A DNA stretch of 64,000 nt from Evernia prunastri (GCA_003184365.1 NKYR01000123.1:45194-109193); one strand, 5' to 3'. Numbered from the stretch's first letter, positions 1-11,806 are shown. Notes: generated by a model not told the origin, from the letters alone. Program-made: numbers and translations.

Positions 1-969
1 CCCACGAGAACGATCAACATTCTACACGTGATACAGAGGACTTATAGTTCGATATATCTGTAGACTCTGATTTCAGTCATAGATGGTTAGTGGTTCAAAC
101 GTAACGTCTCTCTTTGGCAACTGTAGCAGGCTTGCTTCATTGAATAAAATAGAAGATACTCGACTATAGCGCGTTTTTGTTTATTAACAAAAGGTCTGTA
201 AAACCAGCCAAGACTTCAATCTAATTTTATTTAAAGTTGTATTACATACAATAATATTGATATCAATATTAATACGAAAATCCATACGACGATACGTTGG
301 ATCTCCAACGCCGAAGACGCTAAAAAGGCGGTTGCTAATCCCACCACGGGAGCTCCAGGGGCAAGAAACTTGTCCCCGATGCCAACACCGGCAATAATAG
401 GTAATTCGAATGAATGATGGCCAGACCTATCACCGTTTTGGGGACGCTAAGTTCACACCCTTCGGAAAGCGCATCCCCCAGGTGCGATATCCGGGTGTTT
501 TTCGGGTATAGCTCGGGGGGGGGGGGAAGGGTATGACCGTCCCGCTCACCGTGCGGCGGCGCACGCAGTACGAGTACAACGTGGATCGCACATATTATTG
601 TTGAAAACTCATGCTGAAAGCTCAAGAGCCGTGCTTGTTACCATCGACGGTAGGTAGGCGAAGCGGGATCCTGCGGAAGCACTCGGTACCGCGAGTTACG
701 TGGCTTTTAGCGTATCCGTTCTGCCACTTCCTTCGCCTGTACGGTCTGTTCCTGTATGGATATGTGACTCTTGTAGGATTCTTGTTTATGCAGCTGTAAC
801 TAGTGTCCTCCTTGGTACTTTAAATCTTCAATAACACCCTTTCGGAAGCCGTATTGTTGGCTTTACGTTTCATATATATTGTGGCTTTAGTCTGTTTTTC
901 ACCTTTCGACGAAGCGTATCACATAAGTCTTGAAAGTCAATAATTAACACCTTTCCACCCTTTATCATC
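1..969. other. Intergenic region upstream of the GMC gene
   Basis: No convincing gene. Short open frames (335-625 minus, 611-799 plus) have no recognisable motif or family resemblance. A run of 12 G lies at about 515-526. The stretch just before 970 should hold the promoter and 5' leader of the downstream oxidoreductase, but no element can be assigned firmly. Confidence 0.5.
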
Positions 970-2644
970 ATGGCGTCGGAAAGGCTTTTCGACTACATCA
1001 TCGTTGGCGGTGGTCAATCTGGTTGTGTCGTTGCTGCACGTCTGCATGAATCACATCCGTCACTCTCAATTGCTCTCATTGAAGCTGGCCCTGACGAATC
1101 TCACAATCCTGCCGTCCTCTCCCCTGTCCTGTATCCTACATTACACGGCACACCACTCCAATACAGCTACCAGTCTACCCCACAGCCCCAGATCGAGGGT
1201 CGTCGCATTGCCAACTGGGGCGGCCGTCTACGTTAGTTCTTCCAAATATTTGCTCCATAGGCTGGCTGTACCATCAAAATGCTAACGAGGTGCTGCAGTT
1301 TCCGGCAGCAGTGCCGTCAACTATGGTGCGTGGACGCGCGGCCACGCCGCCGATTTTGACATGTGGAGCAAGGAGGTTGGAGACCCACGTTGGTCTTACA
1401 GTGGCTTGCTCCCCTATTTCAAAAAGTCCGAGCATTGGCATGACGACAAGGGTGATGCCACTCAACATGGCTTCGCGGGTCCCATACACACTTCCTCTGG
1501 TGGTCGGAACTACCCCCTCCGAGAGCCCATAAAGGAAGCTCTCCTCTCCACCGGCCTTAACTTTAACCCAGACATGAATAGCGGCGACCCTAACGGTGTT
1601 GCCCAGCTAGTCGAGAACTGGCATGAAGCTTCCCGTCAGCACGCTGCTATCTGCTACAACATCAACGTTAGTCACGTTATCACGAACACCGTTGTGCAGC
1701 GCGTCCTCTTCCAGGGCAATAGAGCCACAGGAGTTGAGCTCACTGACGGTCGGTGCCTAACTGCTTCCAAAGAGGTCATCATCAGCTGCGGTGCCCTCCG
1801 CACCCCCCAGCTCCTCATGCTTTCTGGCATCGGACCCAAGTCCGAGCTCTCGAAACACAACATCAAACAGGTCGTCGAATTACCCGTCGGCCAGCACCTA
1901 CACGATCACGGCTCCATAAACATCGTCTGGAAACTAAAAGACCCCGAGAAAGGTTACGCGTTCGGTTCACTAGCCTTCAACAAGCCCGAGCACGCCACCG
2001 GCAACCCAATGGACTGGATGGCAACGGGCGCCGCACCAGACGCAGACCTCCAGAAAGCCGCCAGCGCAGACGGAACAACCTTCGAACCCGGCCCCCGCAC
2101 CGACTTCGAGGTCACAGTCATGTACGCCGTCACAGCCGCCGCACCCGTCGAGATGGCCCCCATGGACGGCACCCACATCACCACCGGCGTGCTCTGCCTC
2201 TCCCCCACTTCCCGCGGGACCGTCACTCTCGCCTCGGACAAAGCGACCGACAACCCCATCATCGACCCGCGCTATTTCACCACCGAGCACGACCGCGCCG
2301 TCATGCGCGCTGCCATGCGTCTCACGCTACGGGCGATGGAATCGGACGGTTTGAAAGAGTACATCGAGGGAGAGACGCCGCCGCCGGGCATGCCACGCAT
2401 TAGCTCCGCTTCGTCGGACGCCGAACTCGACAAGCGGGTGAATGCGATTTCCTGGTCGTGGTTCCATGCGGGCGGTACGGCGAGTATGGGCAAGGTTGTT
2501 GATAGCCGGTGCCGCGTGTATGGCGTTGAGGGTCTCCGCGTGGTTGATGCGAGCGTTATGCCGCTGTCGATCACGGCGCATTTGCAGGCGCCTGTGTATG
2601 CGGTTGCGGAGTCGGCGGCTGATCTCATTGCGCAAGGTGTTTGA
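970..2644 (+). CDS. GMC-family FAD-dependent oxidoreductase (choline/alcohol dehydrogenase-like)
   Basis: Two exons, 970-1231 and 1299-2644, joined over a 67-bp intron (donor GTTAGT at 1232, branch-like GCTAAC at 1281, acceptor CTGCAG ending 1298). The splice restores the family signature NWGGRLLSGSSAVNYG and gives 535 residues, close to the usual 540-600. The N-terminus has the Rossmann FAD-binding pattern DYIIVGGGQSGCVVAARL (about residues 8-25). The C-terminal GMC motif gives FHAGGTASMG with catalytic His about 477 and a second conserved His in ITAHLQAPVYA about 515. The family oxidises alcohols or sugars with FAD as cofactor; the substrate is not predictable. No clear signal peptide, so probably intracellular. 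The start is ATG in context ATCATCATGG. The gene looks intact and its composition is normal. The terpene synthase and NLR gene lie nearby on the other strand, so a role in secondary metabolism is possible but unproven. Confidence 0.93.
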
Positions 2645-3456
2645 GATGAGGCTTTGGGTTGTGGCCTGCGCGAGGGGGCTCTCTGCCGTGTCTCTATTAT
2701 TTTAGAATATCAGCCGAGATTTGCTGCAACATTGAATTTGAAGTAACAATCAAGAACGCGTTAATTGTGACAATGAACTTAGGTATGAGCGGGTGGCATG
2801 TAATACTAATCCCTACTCGTGTCAATGAAAGACGCCGCATACAAGGAACTTGTCGCTAGTACAATCGATTTGTTAGTTATTAGTGTTAGTTCCCAGCCTC
2901 CTCCCGGCCACGTTATATAAGTCACATCCCAGCTGACCCAGGAGCTCGAAGACAGACATGAAAGGAAAATTTGACAGCTATAACAGCAACTCCTGCATCT
3001 GTAAGCGCGCTCTGGGCTCTGGGCGGACTGGAGGCGTTAGCGGTTGCGGACGTTGGCTTTTCGTTAGGGTTGCGCTCATTCTGTGTCTCGTTACTCAATC
3101 TCGTGAAAATACCAAGTAACCATCTATGTATGTGTCTCAAAGTTTCAGACTTGAACGCAAATGCGGGAAGGTGCAGCCTCAGCAGCCGCTGGGCAGAGGG
3201 CGGAGGATATTTGTGGGTAATGGTTTGTTTGCTAGATACAGAAACTTGGTATAAACTGTCGCGCCCTTGTTGAAGAGGACGAAGGCTTTGATATTGCACC
3301 TTCGAATGAAATGTTGCAATCGGACAGCTTCTCGCCATTGTTGAAATGTGCGGAGAGCTTGTGAGAGGACGTGTGGAGAGCGTTCTGGAGCTAAGGTGGA
3401 AGGTGCGGTGGGGAGTCGTCAGATGCTGTTGGCGCGTTCACCTTGGGCAGCTCTTC
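2645..3456. other. Intergenic region between convergent genes
   Basis: This holds the 3' flanks of the GMC gene (plus) and the NACHT gene (minus). The open frame at 2922-3338 (minus) and its plus-strand shadow show no family signature. Nothing else recognised. Confidence 0.5.
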
Positions 3457-6400
3457 TCAGTACAAATGTCCCGAAGTTTTATATCTATTTTTCCATTTTC
3501 GATCTAGGACTGCTCGCGTTTCCGCCCAAGTCAAAGGAATCTCCTTCACCTCCGGAGCACAGCCACTGTCAACGTTTGGGACCAACAGCACGTGCATGTA
3601 GTCTTCGTCAGTCTTTCCCAGTAGCAGGAATGCTTGACATTTATGGGCGTAGGAAGACGGGAGATGGACAAAACTTTTCATTCTAACACGCATCGTGGGA
3701 CGCGTCCGTATCCCAAATTTGGTGAGTTCGAGCTCGATCGTACAGCCGACAATGCGCAACTCGTACCAGCCGCGGTGGGTCGCTAGGTATCGTTGCATAT
3801 AGCGATGTGATGTCGAGGAAACCTCGATTTTATCCGTAATGATGGAATAAATCAAGTCTTGGTGATAATTACGTCTCAAGGAACCATCATCATATATGAT
3901 ATATGCAAGGTCTCCAGAGCTAGAAAACCCCACTTCAGCTTTCCCCTTCACACCGCTGTATCTGTTTCAGAGTCAGCTTATCAACACGACGAATTTCAGC
4001 GTGTCTCTGACCTATCTACAACGTAAGACGCTCTATATCTTCCTCTCTTCGCGGTAGATTTGCTCATCGTGATCAGATTGATGATTACAAAATGATATGG
4101 AATCCGAATTTCCTCGCGGCTGTCATTTGATGCAAGGTTTGGAGCAACGGTTTCAGAGATCAACCCGAATCCTACTACAAGTACTGGGAGTGAAGGATGA
4201 AACTGGCATGATACGTCAAACAAGTCTTCAGCCAAAGAAAGCTGCACTCGACGCGAAGACGACTCGCCGGCATTCACACATAAGAGAGTAAGAACATCAG
4301 GGCAAGTCGGAAGTTTGTTATCACACCGATTTGGTTTGACATAGGCCACATAGGAATTGCTGGAATCTACAGAGCACGAGGCCGGATGAGTCTCTTTACC
4401 ACCTTCAGTTACCAGCTCGCTCGGCAGCTCAAGCTTCAGGGCTTGCGGAAATGTCGAAGCTTCTCCGATCTTCGAATCTTCCACCCTATACATATATTGA
4501 CCAAGGACAAGAACGCTCAGGTCCATGCTCATGGCTACGAACGTAGACCAGCCACCAACAAGCGATAATTTCTGCTGAAGCTCGAGACAACGCGGCGGTT
4601 CATTCGGATTGAGTACTGTACGGAGCTGGATTTGAGCCTTATCGTTGCCATAGTAGACACTAGCCCACCGAGTACCATCCTGGGAGAGAAAATGTGATTT
4701 AGAATCGTACTCTTTTGCCTCATCAGGTTCAGGTGCGTCAAGAAACTCTATCTCATCGCCAAGCTTTATTCGCCGGATTTCTCCTGTGTCCGTGACCAAA
4801 CTTGCGGTTCTGAGACTAATGCTCACAGACAATCGGAAGGAATTCGCCACAGATCGCGTTGGGTGACACTCACAGTTACCACTGGCTCTAAGACGAATTG
4901 CGTTGGGGAGCCCGGTGTAGTAGCGAATGAATAAGTGGCATGATCCGGCAAAGTCGTCATAGTAGCATGTGACAACCTCGCTCTCGTCGACAGAGAAGTG
5001 CAACTCGAGTTTATTCACCATGGTAAATAGGGTAAACGAGTCGGACAAGACCATGGTACTGCCCGAAATAGTGTCTTCCAGTAGAAGGATCCTGGTGGCA
5101 TTCGCTGGATCAGACTCTGTTAGATTTTGATGTTCAGCCAAAAAGGGAGCGTAGCGACCACTAGGGCTTGCTGATAACCTATGGATTTTTTAGTCCAATG
5201 TAGATAGTCGGAATTCGACGTCTAGACTGGGAGTACTATATTTCGTCATTGTTGTTTCAGAAAAGAAGAACAAGAATTTTCCGTTCTCACTGTAAGACGC
5301 TAAATTAGTATTAAGGGCAAGTTGACCATATTTTACTTGTAAACACTGCAGGAAATCAATTGGGACGAAGCAGTTTGAGGCGGTATAAAACAGTCCGTTG
5401 GGGGTGAAACACACGCCATCTTGGTCGAAAGCAATGCAAGGATCAAACCGTCTCGCACGGTTGTCATATGTAGATATGTGAATTATTCGAGCCCATGGAG
5501 ACCCTTGTGTCCGCCTTGTGAAGTCCAAAGTCACTTCTATCTCCCAGATTGATATCACAAGGGCAAGGCTAAATATTCTTTGATAAACAATAGCAAGGTA
5601 TCTGCTATCTTTGCTCATTGCGTAGCTTTTTATTTGGCAGGAGCCATGAGTGGAAACTATCCTGGAGTCGTGTATTGGTGGAAGCTGTCTGCCACTGCTT
5701 GCAGATTGGGCGGATAGAACACATTGCCCACGACCAAGATCATGATAGTTCCAAATGAATATGTCATGAGATGGTTCGAACAGAAAGATGCCTAACAGGT
5801 GGTAAGAGCTTTTGCGTAATTGACGCTCGGGTGGTACTTTGTTCCAAGCCCGGAGTGAAAATTTGTCAGTTGGAAAGCGCGTGCATCTTTCCCGCCGGGC
5901 GAGACCACGATGTTTCTTATACAAACCCGTGAGCGTGTGAGATGAAAAGGCCGAAGAAAGATCCAGATAATATATCTCGGACGATCGCCACTCTACCGCC
6001 GGACCGTACTCTCTCAGCACTTGCTCGATTGTCGCGCACCAGCTCGAAACGAATGAAAAGCTCAAAGCTTCAGCTGATGTGCCATCCGAATGTAAGTCGC
6101 TAATCCAATAGCGCACATCCTCAAGGCCAATGAGCAAGAGAGGTACACAGCCTGGTAGCATCATCATACAGGACTCAATCCAACCGAATGTCGAGGGCGA
6201 ATGGAACGTTTGGTACAAGGCTGTAGACACTTCCAAAGCGTCTATATGTTTGCATTCTAGCAAATGGATTAACCAAGCGCAGCATGCGTATCCCAGGAAT
6301 GGTTTTTTGGAACGTAGGACTGAGAGGTCTGGCTTATTTTCTTTGTTTTCGATGGGTCTCCTTGGAGATAACTCAGCAATCGGTTCGGCACATTCGCGCT

Positions 6401-8623
6401 TGATGAAGCCCAAGCATGCTAGGGTCAACTGCAAGTTAGCACTGTCCGTCTCCGTGAGGGGGCGCGCTGCTTCAGGGCCTGATGCAGATTCAATGTATTG
6501 CTTGACAGTCAAGTGCACTATTTGAAGTTTCCCATTCCGCACCGTTACCAGAGAACCACACACTAGCTCAATGTCTTTGTCTGAGTATGGAAACGATCCA
6601 TCCGTGGATAACAGAGAATGCCCCTCGTTCAGGTACTGGGATTGCAAAGCCTGCTTGAGTTCGTCGATACTCAAAGGTAGCTGGTGGCTGATCAGAATCT
6701 TGCTTCATTGGGAGGTCTAGCGCATCACCTACAAGCGAATTTGTGACCCATGCCAGAACCTTTGAACATAGACTGAGAGTCTGTTTATCTAGCGTGTCCT
6801 GAAGCCTTTGTAGGATACGCTGATACATAAGATCCAGTCCCTTCGGCAAGGCTTGCAATTTTCCTTGCACTTGTTGAATCGATACACATGATTTCAGTTC
6901 TTTCAACATATATTGAACCCACAGAAACATCCCTTCGTGCGATTCACAGAGCCGTTGGATGACCAATGGTCTCACAGATGGCTGCGATAGCCGGGGGCTA
7001 GCTGCTATTTAGCCTCGACGAAGGCTTTGATGTCGGCATCTATGTCATCTTTGGTCATTTCAAGCGAAGTGCTCTGATGGAGAAGCTGATATAGATGCTC
7101 TTCTTTTCGACTGGTCAGAATTATGGCGACGTTGCAGGCACTGGTCATAGATCGAAGGCTTTGAATCAGAATTTCTGAATCGCGACATTCATCTAGGGCA
7201 TCTATAATTATCGTAGCTGGTGTCAGAGCTGAGATGTGGTTCGATAGAATCCTCCATACGGCGGGAAAGCTGAGCGCTTTCTGTTGACCGGACTCGTCCA
7301 TAGCATGAGATAACTCTTCAGTCAAGTCTGAGACTACTGCTCGTTCTCGTATGGTATAAAAGAGTTGGTACAAAAGCGAACGCGCAATAGCAGTTGCTGT
7401 TCTCTTGTCCTCATCGGTGTCTTTGCAGAAGAAAAAAAGCACACAGCCTGATTGCTGTCGATGAGCAAAATGATCTACTAGAAAAGCCGCCAGAACTGTC
7501 TTTCCAGCTCCAGGCTGTGCATGTATCCACAGTAAAGCACCACTCCCGGCGATAGTTTCGCTGAATTGAACGAAGGTATCTCTAGCCAGCAGCCACTGGC
7601 ATGTATTTTCATGACGTGCTTCTTTCGCGCTTGCAAGATCTTCCTTGTAGTAGTCAACAGCATAGGCTGTTGGCGCAAGCCAGGCGATGACTCTCTTTTG
7701 CGTGTGGGAGCTTTGAGCGTCCAAAAGCGAGGTGTTTACGGCGAGCTGTTGTACTCTGACCGCTTTAGATTCTCCGATATGCTTCGCCAGTGCAGATGCT
7801 AGAGCGGCCTAGTGAGCAGATGCGATTTGTTTCCCACTGATTTTCTGATCAGACAAACCTTCAAGCTGGTCTCGGCATCTGATCATTTCTCTTTCGAGCT
7901 CCCCAAATTCGACCTCGTAGTCGTTCCAAATAAACCGAACGAGTCTCCATAGTCTGCGACGGCGATAGAACTTACAAGCCCTGGTCCAAAATCGGAGGAT
8001 GGAGCTGTAGAAGGCTTCGACGCTGCCCTGAAATGATTCTGAATCCCGCAAAGTCTCTGCGTAAATCTCAGCGCGCGGGAGGCACTCGATCATCCGATGA
8101 AGCGTGTTGCAGAGCTTGATGTACTCCTCGGCGGCATTTTGGACAATCTGCACGAAACGAAGTCGTGTCAACCTTACCGGCTACTGCTCGTCGATAACAA
8201 ATGAGGCACACTCACTGTAAGCACGAAGACAATGCTGCCCCACAACAAGCAGCCAGGCGCTGGGGTACCCTGACCAATCAAGTCAATCGCTCGATTGAAC
8301 TTCTGAAGTCGAGACATGCCATCCTGGACTTTATCAGCAAATTTATAGAACTTGCTCTTTGCTTGTCTGCTCTGCCATTTTTTGATTTCTTCGAGGACAT
8401 CTTCTGGCCCAGCGGGGATCATGATGCGACTGAAGTCTTTGTCGGACAACTCTTTTCTATATGTGTCTCTCGCGTTCCGCCACGCTAGCATCGTTGCCGT
8501 AACTTCAGTTCTGACGGTCGGTGACGCCGCACGGCTGAAGGGGCTCTGCTGCCCTTCAACTGGGAGTGAAGTTGGACTTCTCGAACTTGGCCTCAAGGTC
8601 AGCGATGAGGATGGATGCGCCAT
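3457..8623 (-). CDS. STAND/NLR-like protein: DUF7708-type N-terminus, NACHT NTPase, degenerate repeat C-terminus; one apparent frameshift
   Basis: Six exons on the minus strand: 8623-8216, 8147-7859, 7798-6733, 6680-5237, 5170-4012, 3961-3457. The introns of 68, 60, 52, 66 and 50 bp have GT..AG ends; the 5171-5236 boundaries are the least sure. The product is about 1,620 residues. The N-terminal alpha-helical part (NAAEEYIKLCNTLHRMIECL onward) resembles the DUF7708 domain that precedes fungal NACHT domains. The NACHT domain shows a P-loop HAQPGAGKT (about residue 325) and Walker B TIIIDALDEC (about 430), then CESHEGMFLWVQYML and a winged-helix segment LCGSLVTVRNGKLQIVHLTV-like. The C-terminal 900 residues look like a worn WD40-type region; no regular repeat is obvious. 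Such proteins act as self/non-self or stress sensors and trigger cell death in fungi; that role is inferred. Anomaly: at 7005-7012 one base seems to be missing in a run of A (minus strand). Frame 1 stops at FVEAK, while the next frame continues IAASPRLSQPSV without a gap. This is either a real break or a sequencing error. Confidence 0.85.
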
Positions 8624-8664
8624 TTTGAATTGACCTAGGCTCCCTCGAGCACAGGAGACCGCGC

Positions 8665-8964
8665 CTAGAGCCCAGCATATGAATCACCAAAATTCAGCCC
8701 AGGGAGCTTGTGTTCATGGACTCCAGTGATGAGGAAGAGCACGTTGACGAGCCAAGGTGGAAGTCGAAGGTGACGTTGAGGAGGGAAAATGAGGTGCCCC
8801 AGCTGGACGACGTCTCCGCTACCCCACTTTGCGCACAGATGTATGAGCGTAAGCTCGCATAATGCCCCAATCAAACACTCGCCGACCCACACTCCAATGT
8901 CGATCCCGTTTTGCAGAATATGCAGCTGGAGAACGCAGCCACTTGATTCCCTTGCTCGCTCCAT
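8665..8964 (-). pseudogene. Possible ankyrin-repeat remnant
   Basis: A 99-residue open frame contains TLIHLCAKWGSGDVVQL, which resembles the ankyrin consensus TPLHLAAKxGxxDVVxLLL, and an earlier LQLHILQNGIDIGV resembling LLxxGADIN. Fungal NACHT proteins often end in ankyrin repeats, so this could be the tail of a lost NLR-type gene. It lies 40 bp upstream of the NACHT gene start on the same strand. The frame is short and has no upstream continuation, so this is tentative. Confidence 0.25.
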
Positions 8965-9555
8965 AGCCCGCTCATGCGCTCAACGCGTTCGATGTCCTTG
9001 GAAGAGCAAATGTAGAGTACCACAATACATATGAAAATCGGCTACGAGACTGTGCGGCACCTTGCTCGAATCCAGGAATCACTTTATCATGTTACGCATA
9101 TAACACACTATCAAAAGATCTGGCTACTATGCGGCGGCCGGTGGGTGCGAAAGTTTTGGTGCATACCCCGGTACAGATTGCGCATTTCTAGGCACGCCAA
9201 TAATAAATAACGCCTTGAGTATCTAAGATTTACCGTAGCACATTATCTGATAACTATTTTAGGATCAAAAACATCATACCAAGATCTTGAAAAATAAAGC
9301 TGTATCAGAAGATAATATGATAATAATTTAGAAAGTATCCGATCGTATATAATAAATTTATTTGTTACGAGAGAAAGTCACAAATTTGTTGCCTTTGTCT
9401 CGGCGGTTATCGGATACTGTTGTAAGTATGTACAAAGCGCGAGATATGAAGTAGCATCAAAGTAAAGTCCACCTCTATCGAATAACGTAATTATCTATAC
9501 GTATATAAGTGCTGACATCGCCAATACTATCGCAACCGTTTGCTTCCGTCTCACT
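8965..9555. other. Intergenic, no gene seen
   Basis: Mildly AT-rich sequence between the ankyrin-like fragment and the 3' end of the terpene synthase. No supported open frame or repeat. Confidence 0.5.
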
Positions 9556-11130
9556 TCAAATGGAAACCGTGATACCGCCGTGCAGGCTCTCGACGTTGAG
9601 CTGGTAACGTCCTGAACGGAGACTAGAATTCAAACCCATCAAACAACCATTAACTCACCTCGTGAAATCTCAGGAGGTCGAGTGTCGGATACTACCTACC
9701 TCCAATTCAGGTTCACCGTGCAGGCGTAGCGGCAGCTGTCAGTAAACTTGGCCAGATCCGTCTCCACGAGCGTGTCGCCAGCATTGTCTTTTAGCAGAGC
9801 GTCTGCAGCAAGGTCAAAGCGCGCGACCGCGTCCCTCAAAATGTCCGTTGCATCATCTATGGCGGCTTGCGCGTTGTAATCGTGGGCGACATAGAGCAAA
9901 GGGATCAGACTGTCTGCTTGATTCTGCGCCTGTTCGAGTCAGCCTCACTTCATGCGGCAATGAACACATGCTAAAGTGAACAGAGTGGGGCCGCCCTACA
10001 ACTTCCTTGTTCACGGAGAGAACATCATTGGAGCTAGTCAGCGCAATTAGCCGCAGATATCAACGGTTGTCACTTGTCCCGGCGACTACTGACACGGAGA
10101 TTATGAGATTTGTCTCATCCCAGAGTGATTGCATGGTGGGACTACTGAGGACGTGGTGTGGCAAGCGCATGTCCAAGGCATACCTATGGATTTATGAGAA
10201 TAAAAGCACCCCTAAGTTCAAAGGTGGGAGCAGAGACATAATCGTGGATGGCCAAACAAACGCCAACTGCACTAGTGCACATACGGCGGCGCTGGTACGA
10301 CTCCACAGTCGGCAGATGTCCAATTAGCTGTACACGCTGCTCTAACTCGGACATCTCAACAAAGAGCTCAAGCTGCTGCATTAGAGTTGTGCGCTGCTCT
10401 GTTGACAAGCGTTTAAAAAGGAGGCCACCATCCATCAAAATCGAGCGGAAACTTACCAAGCGCGCAATGTGTGACCATTGCACGACCCACGGGCCCAAAT
10501 TGTTCCAGATTGAAGCGCGAGATTTCATCTGGGTAGAATACGAACTTTGGTCTGGAGCCGTGTAGTCGATCGCGAGGCACGTGCGGATACGGTCCAGTGT
10601 TGTTGCGCGAAAGGCTTGTGCCTCTTCGAAGTTCGTTGCCAGCTCGGAGAATTCGAGCGAGTCGGTTTCCGTGCACTGTCTTAGAGAAGAGTAGAAGTGC
10701 CCGTCAGTCTAGAGAGAAGGTATGACAATGTACCGTCGTCCTAAGCGAAAAGCTTCCCGATCAAGGATTAGACGATGATCAATCTGAGTCATGGTACCTT
10801 ATACTCACCCAGATGAAACAATGTGTTCCAATGCAAAGCCGTTCAAGCGGTACATTGGGCCACCAAATTGCTCCGAAGAGGGCAAGGTCGGCGGTCATGA
10901 GCTTGGAGCGCCGCCTACCAGGCGGAAAGAGACTGAAGCTGTCAGATGGGTCGACGTGGCTTGGTCAAAGCGCCAAAATGCTCGTACTTCTTCAGCAATC
11001 GGTCAACATATAATTCCAAACCAGGAAGCTGGCTGTTTGTTGCCGCTGGCCATGCTTGAAAGAGGTTGTGGAGATCAGGGATGTGGACATGCTGGCCCCG
11101 AAGCGACTTCACAAGCTCGTGGCGCCCCGA
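9556..11130 (-). pseudogene. Class I terpene synthase (sesquiterpene-cyclase type), probably inactivated
   Basis: Read on the minus strand, the parts in order are HVHIPDLHNLFQAWPA (from about 11080), KLMTADLALFGAIWWP (about 10895-10850), DSLEFSELATNFEEAQAFRA (about 10660-10600), SELEQRVQLIGHLPTVESYQ with MCTSAVGVCLAIH (about 10350-10245), LDMRLPHHVLSSPTMQSLWD (about 10180-10110), the Mg-binding NSE-type motif NDVLSVNKE (about 10027-10003), then ADSLIPLLYVAHDYNAQAAI and the C-terminal WSLRSGRY ending at TGA 9556-9558. This order is that of fungal class I cyclases, which ionise prenyl diphosphate, usually farnesyl diphosphate. Inferred introns: 9623-9699, 9930-9999, 10034-10093, 10184-10241 (defective donor), 10397-10456 (acceptor GAG), 10680-10733. 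Breaks: the Asp-rich motif (10779-10796) reads YHD and then needs a +1 shift to QID; the frame changes near 10940-10960; the intron donor at 10241 reads TTATGT. No start codon is assured; ATG at 11160 is followed by a stop. A functional gene would need several non-canonical events. Confidence 0.85.
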
Positions 11131-11688
11131 CTAAGGATTTGCTTCATTAAGTGCGACCATGGGGAATTCCGGGGATCGGCTGCCTCCGGAAGGGAATAAT
11201 AGTCCTAGAAGCGAACAGGCTCGTCATCTATGTGAACTTCCTGTTGGATTCGAGTAATGGTGAGGACTTGATTGATTCTTCTAAAATATATGTTGGCGGA
11301 AGTCACGCTCCATTTGTAGCCATTTGTTTCCCAGAAGATCTGAAGTATCTCTGTCCTACAGGGTGCCAGACTGTTCCACCAACAAAACTTTGTATGGTAG
11401 CTACAGTGCCATGGGGACATGGGCGTGGGAAGCTTTACGTTCTATTTAGCCGGATCTGGAAAATGTCGAAGGAATAACCATGGTCCAACTGCAGGGATGG
11501 CGATGATGCAAAGACTGTCTGCTCCACGAACAGTGGAACCGTTGGTTTCTAGTCGTTCACGATGCATTTTGGGGTCCGAAAGTTGGTCGTCAGCGCAATC
11601 CTGGTATTGAAACCATCTGGTTCAACTGATAATGGAGCAGTGCATAGTAGCAATTTTTTCTATGGATGATTCAATGTAAGAAAAGGGC
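11131..11688. other. Intergenic between terpene synthase and piggyBac element
   Basis: Open frames at 11151-11477 (plus) and 11205-11420 (minus) overlap each other and match no family I know. The terpene synthase 5' exon may lie here but was not found. Confidence 0.4.
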
Positions 11689-11721
11689 TATCCCACGGAT
11701 TGGCAGGGCACAAAATTCAGG
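11689..11721 (+). repeat. piggyBac left terminal inverted repeat
   Basis: It begins TATCCCACGGATTGGC, has a small mismatch block, then GGGCACAAAAT. It pairs with the reverse complement of the right end at 15820-15853. Confidence 0.8.
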
Positions 11722-11806
11722 GGTTCAGCCTTACAGCCCCACTACCAAAAACCATCAAAACAACGCGTCTTCCAAATAGCCAAATAACACTATTTAATAA
11801 CACTAC

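Noticed and set aside
335..799. Two short frames upstream of the GMC gene as hypothetical genes
   Set aside because: No homology-like features, an improbable low-complexity stretch across the G run, and no intron or start context support.
7809..7811. In-frame TAG between the N-terminal and NACHT parts of the NLR gene
   Set aside because: It lies within a good 60-bp intron (donor GTTTGT at 7858, acceptor CTCTAG at 7799) that restores LEASALAKHIGESKAVR in frame, so it is not a nonsense mutation.
10413..10676. Minus-strand open frame as a separate gene
   Set aside because: It overlaps the terpene synthase exon in another frame; the conserved SELATNFEEAQAFRA frame is the real one.
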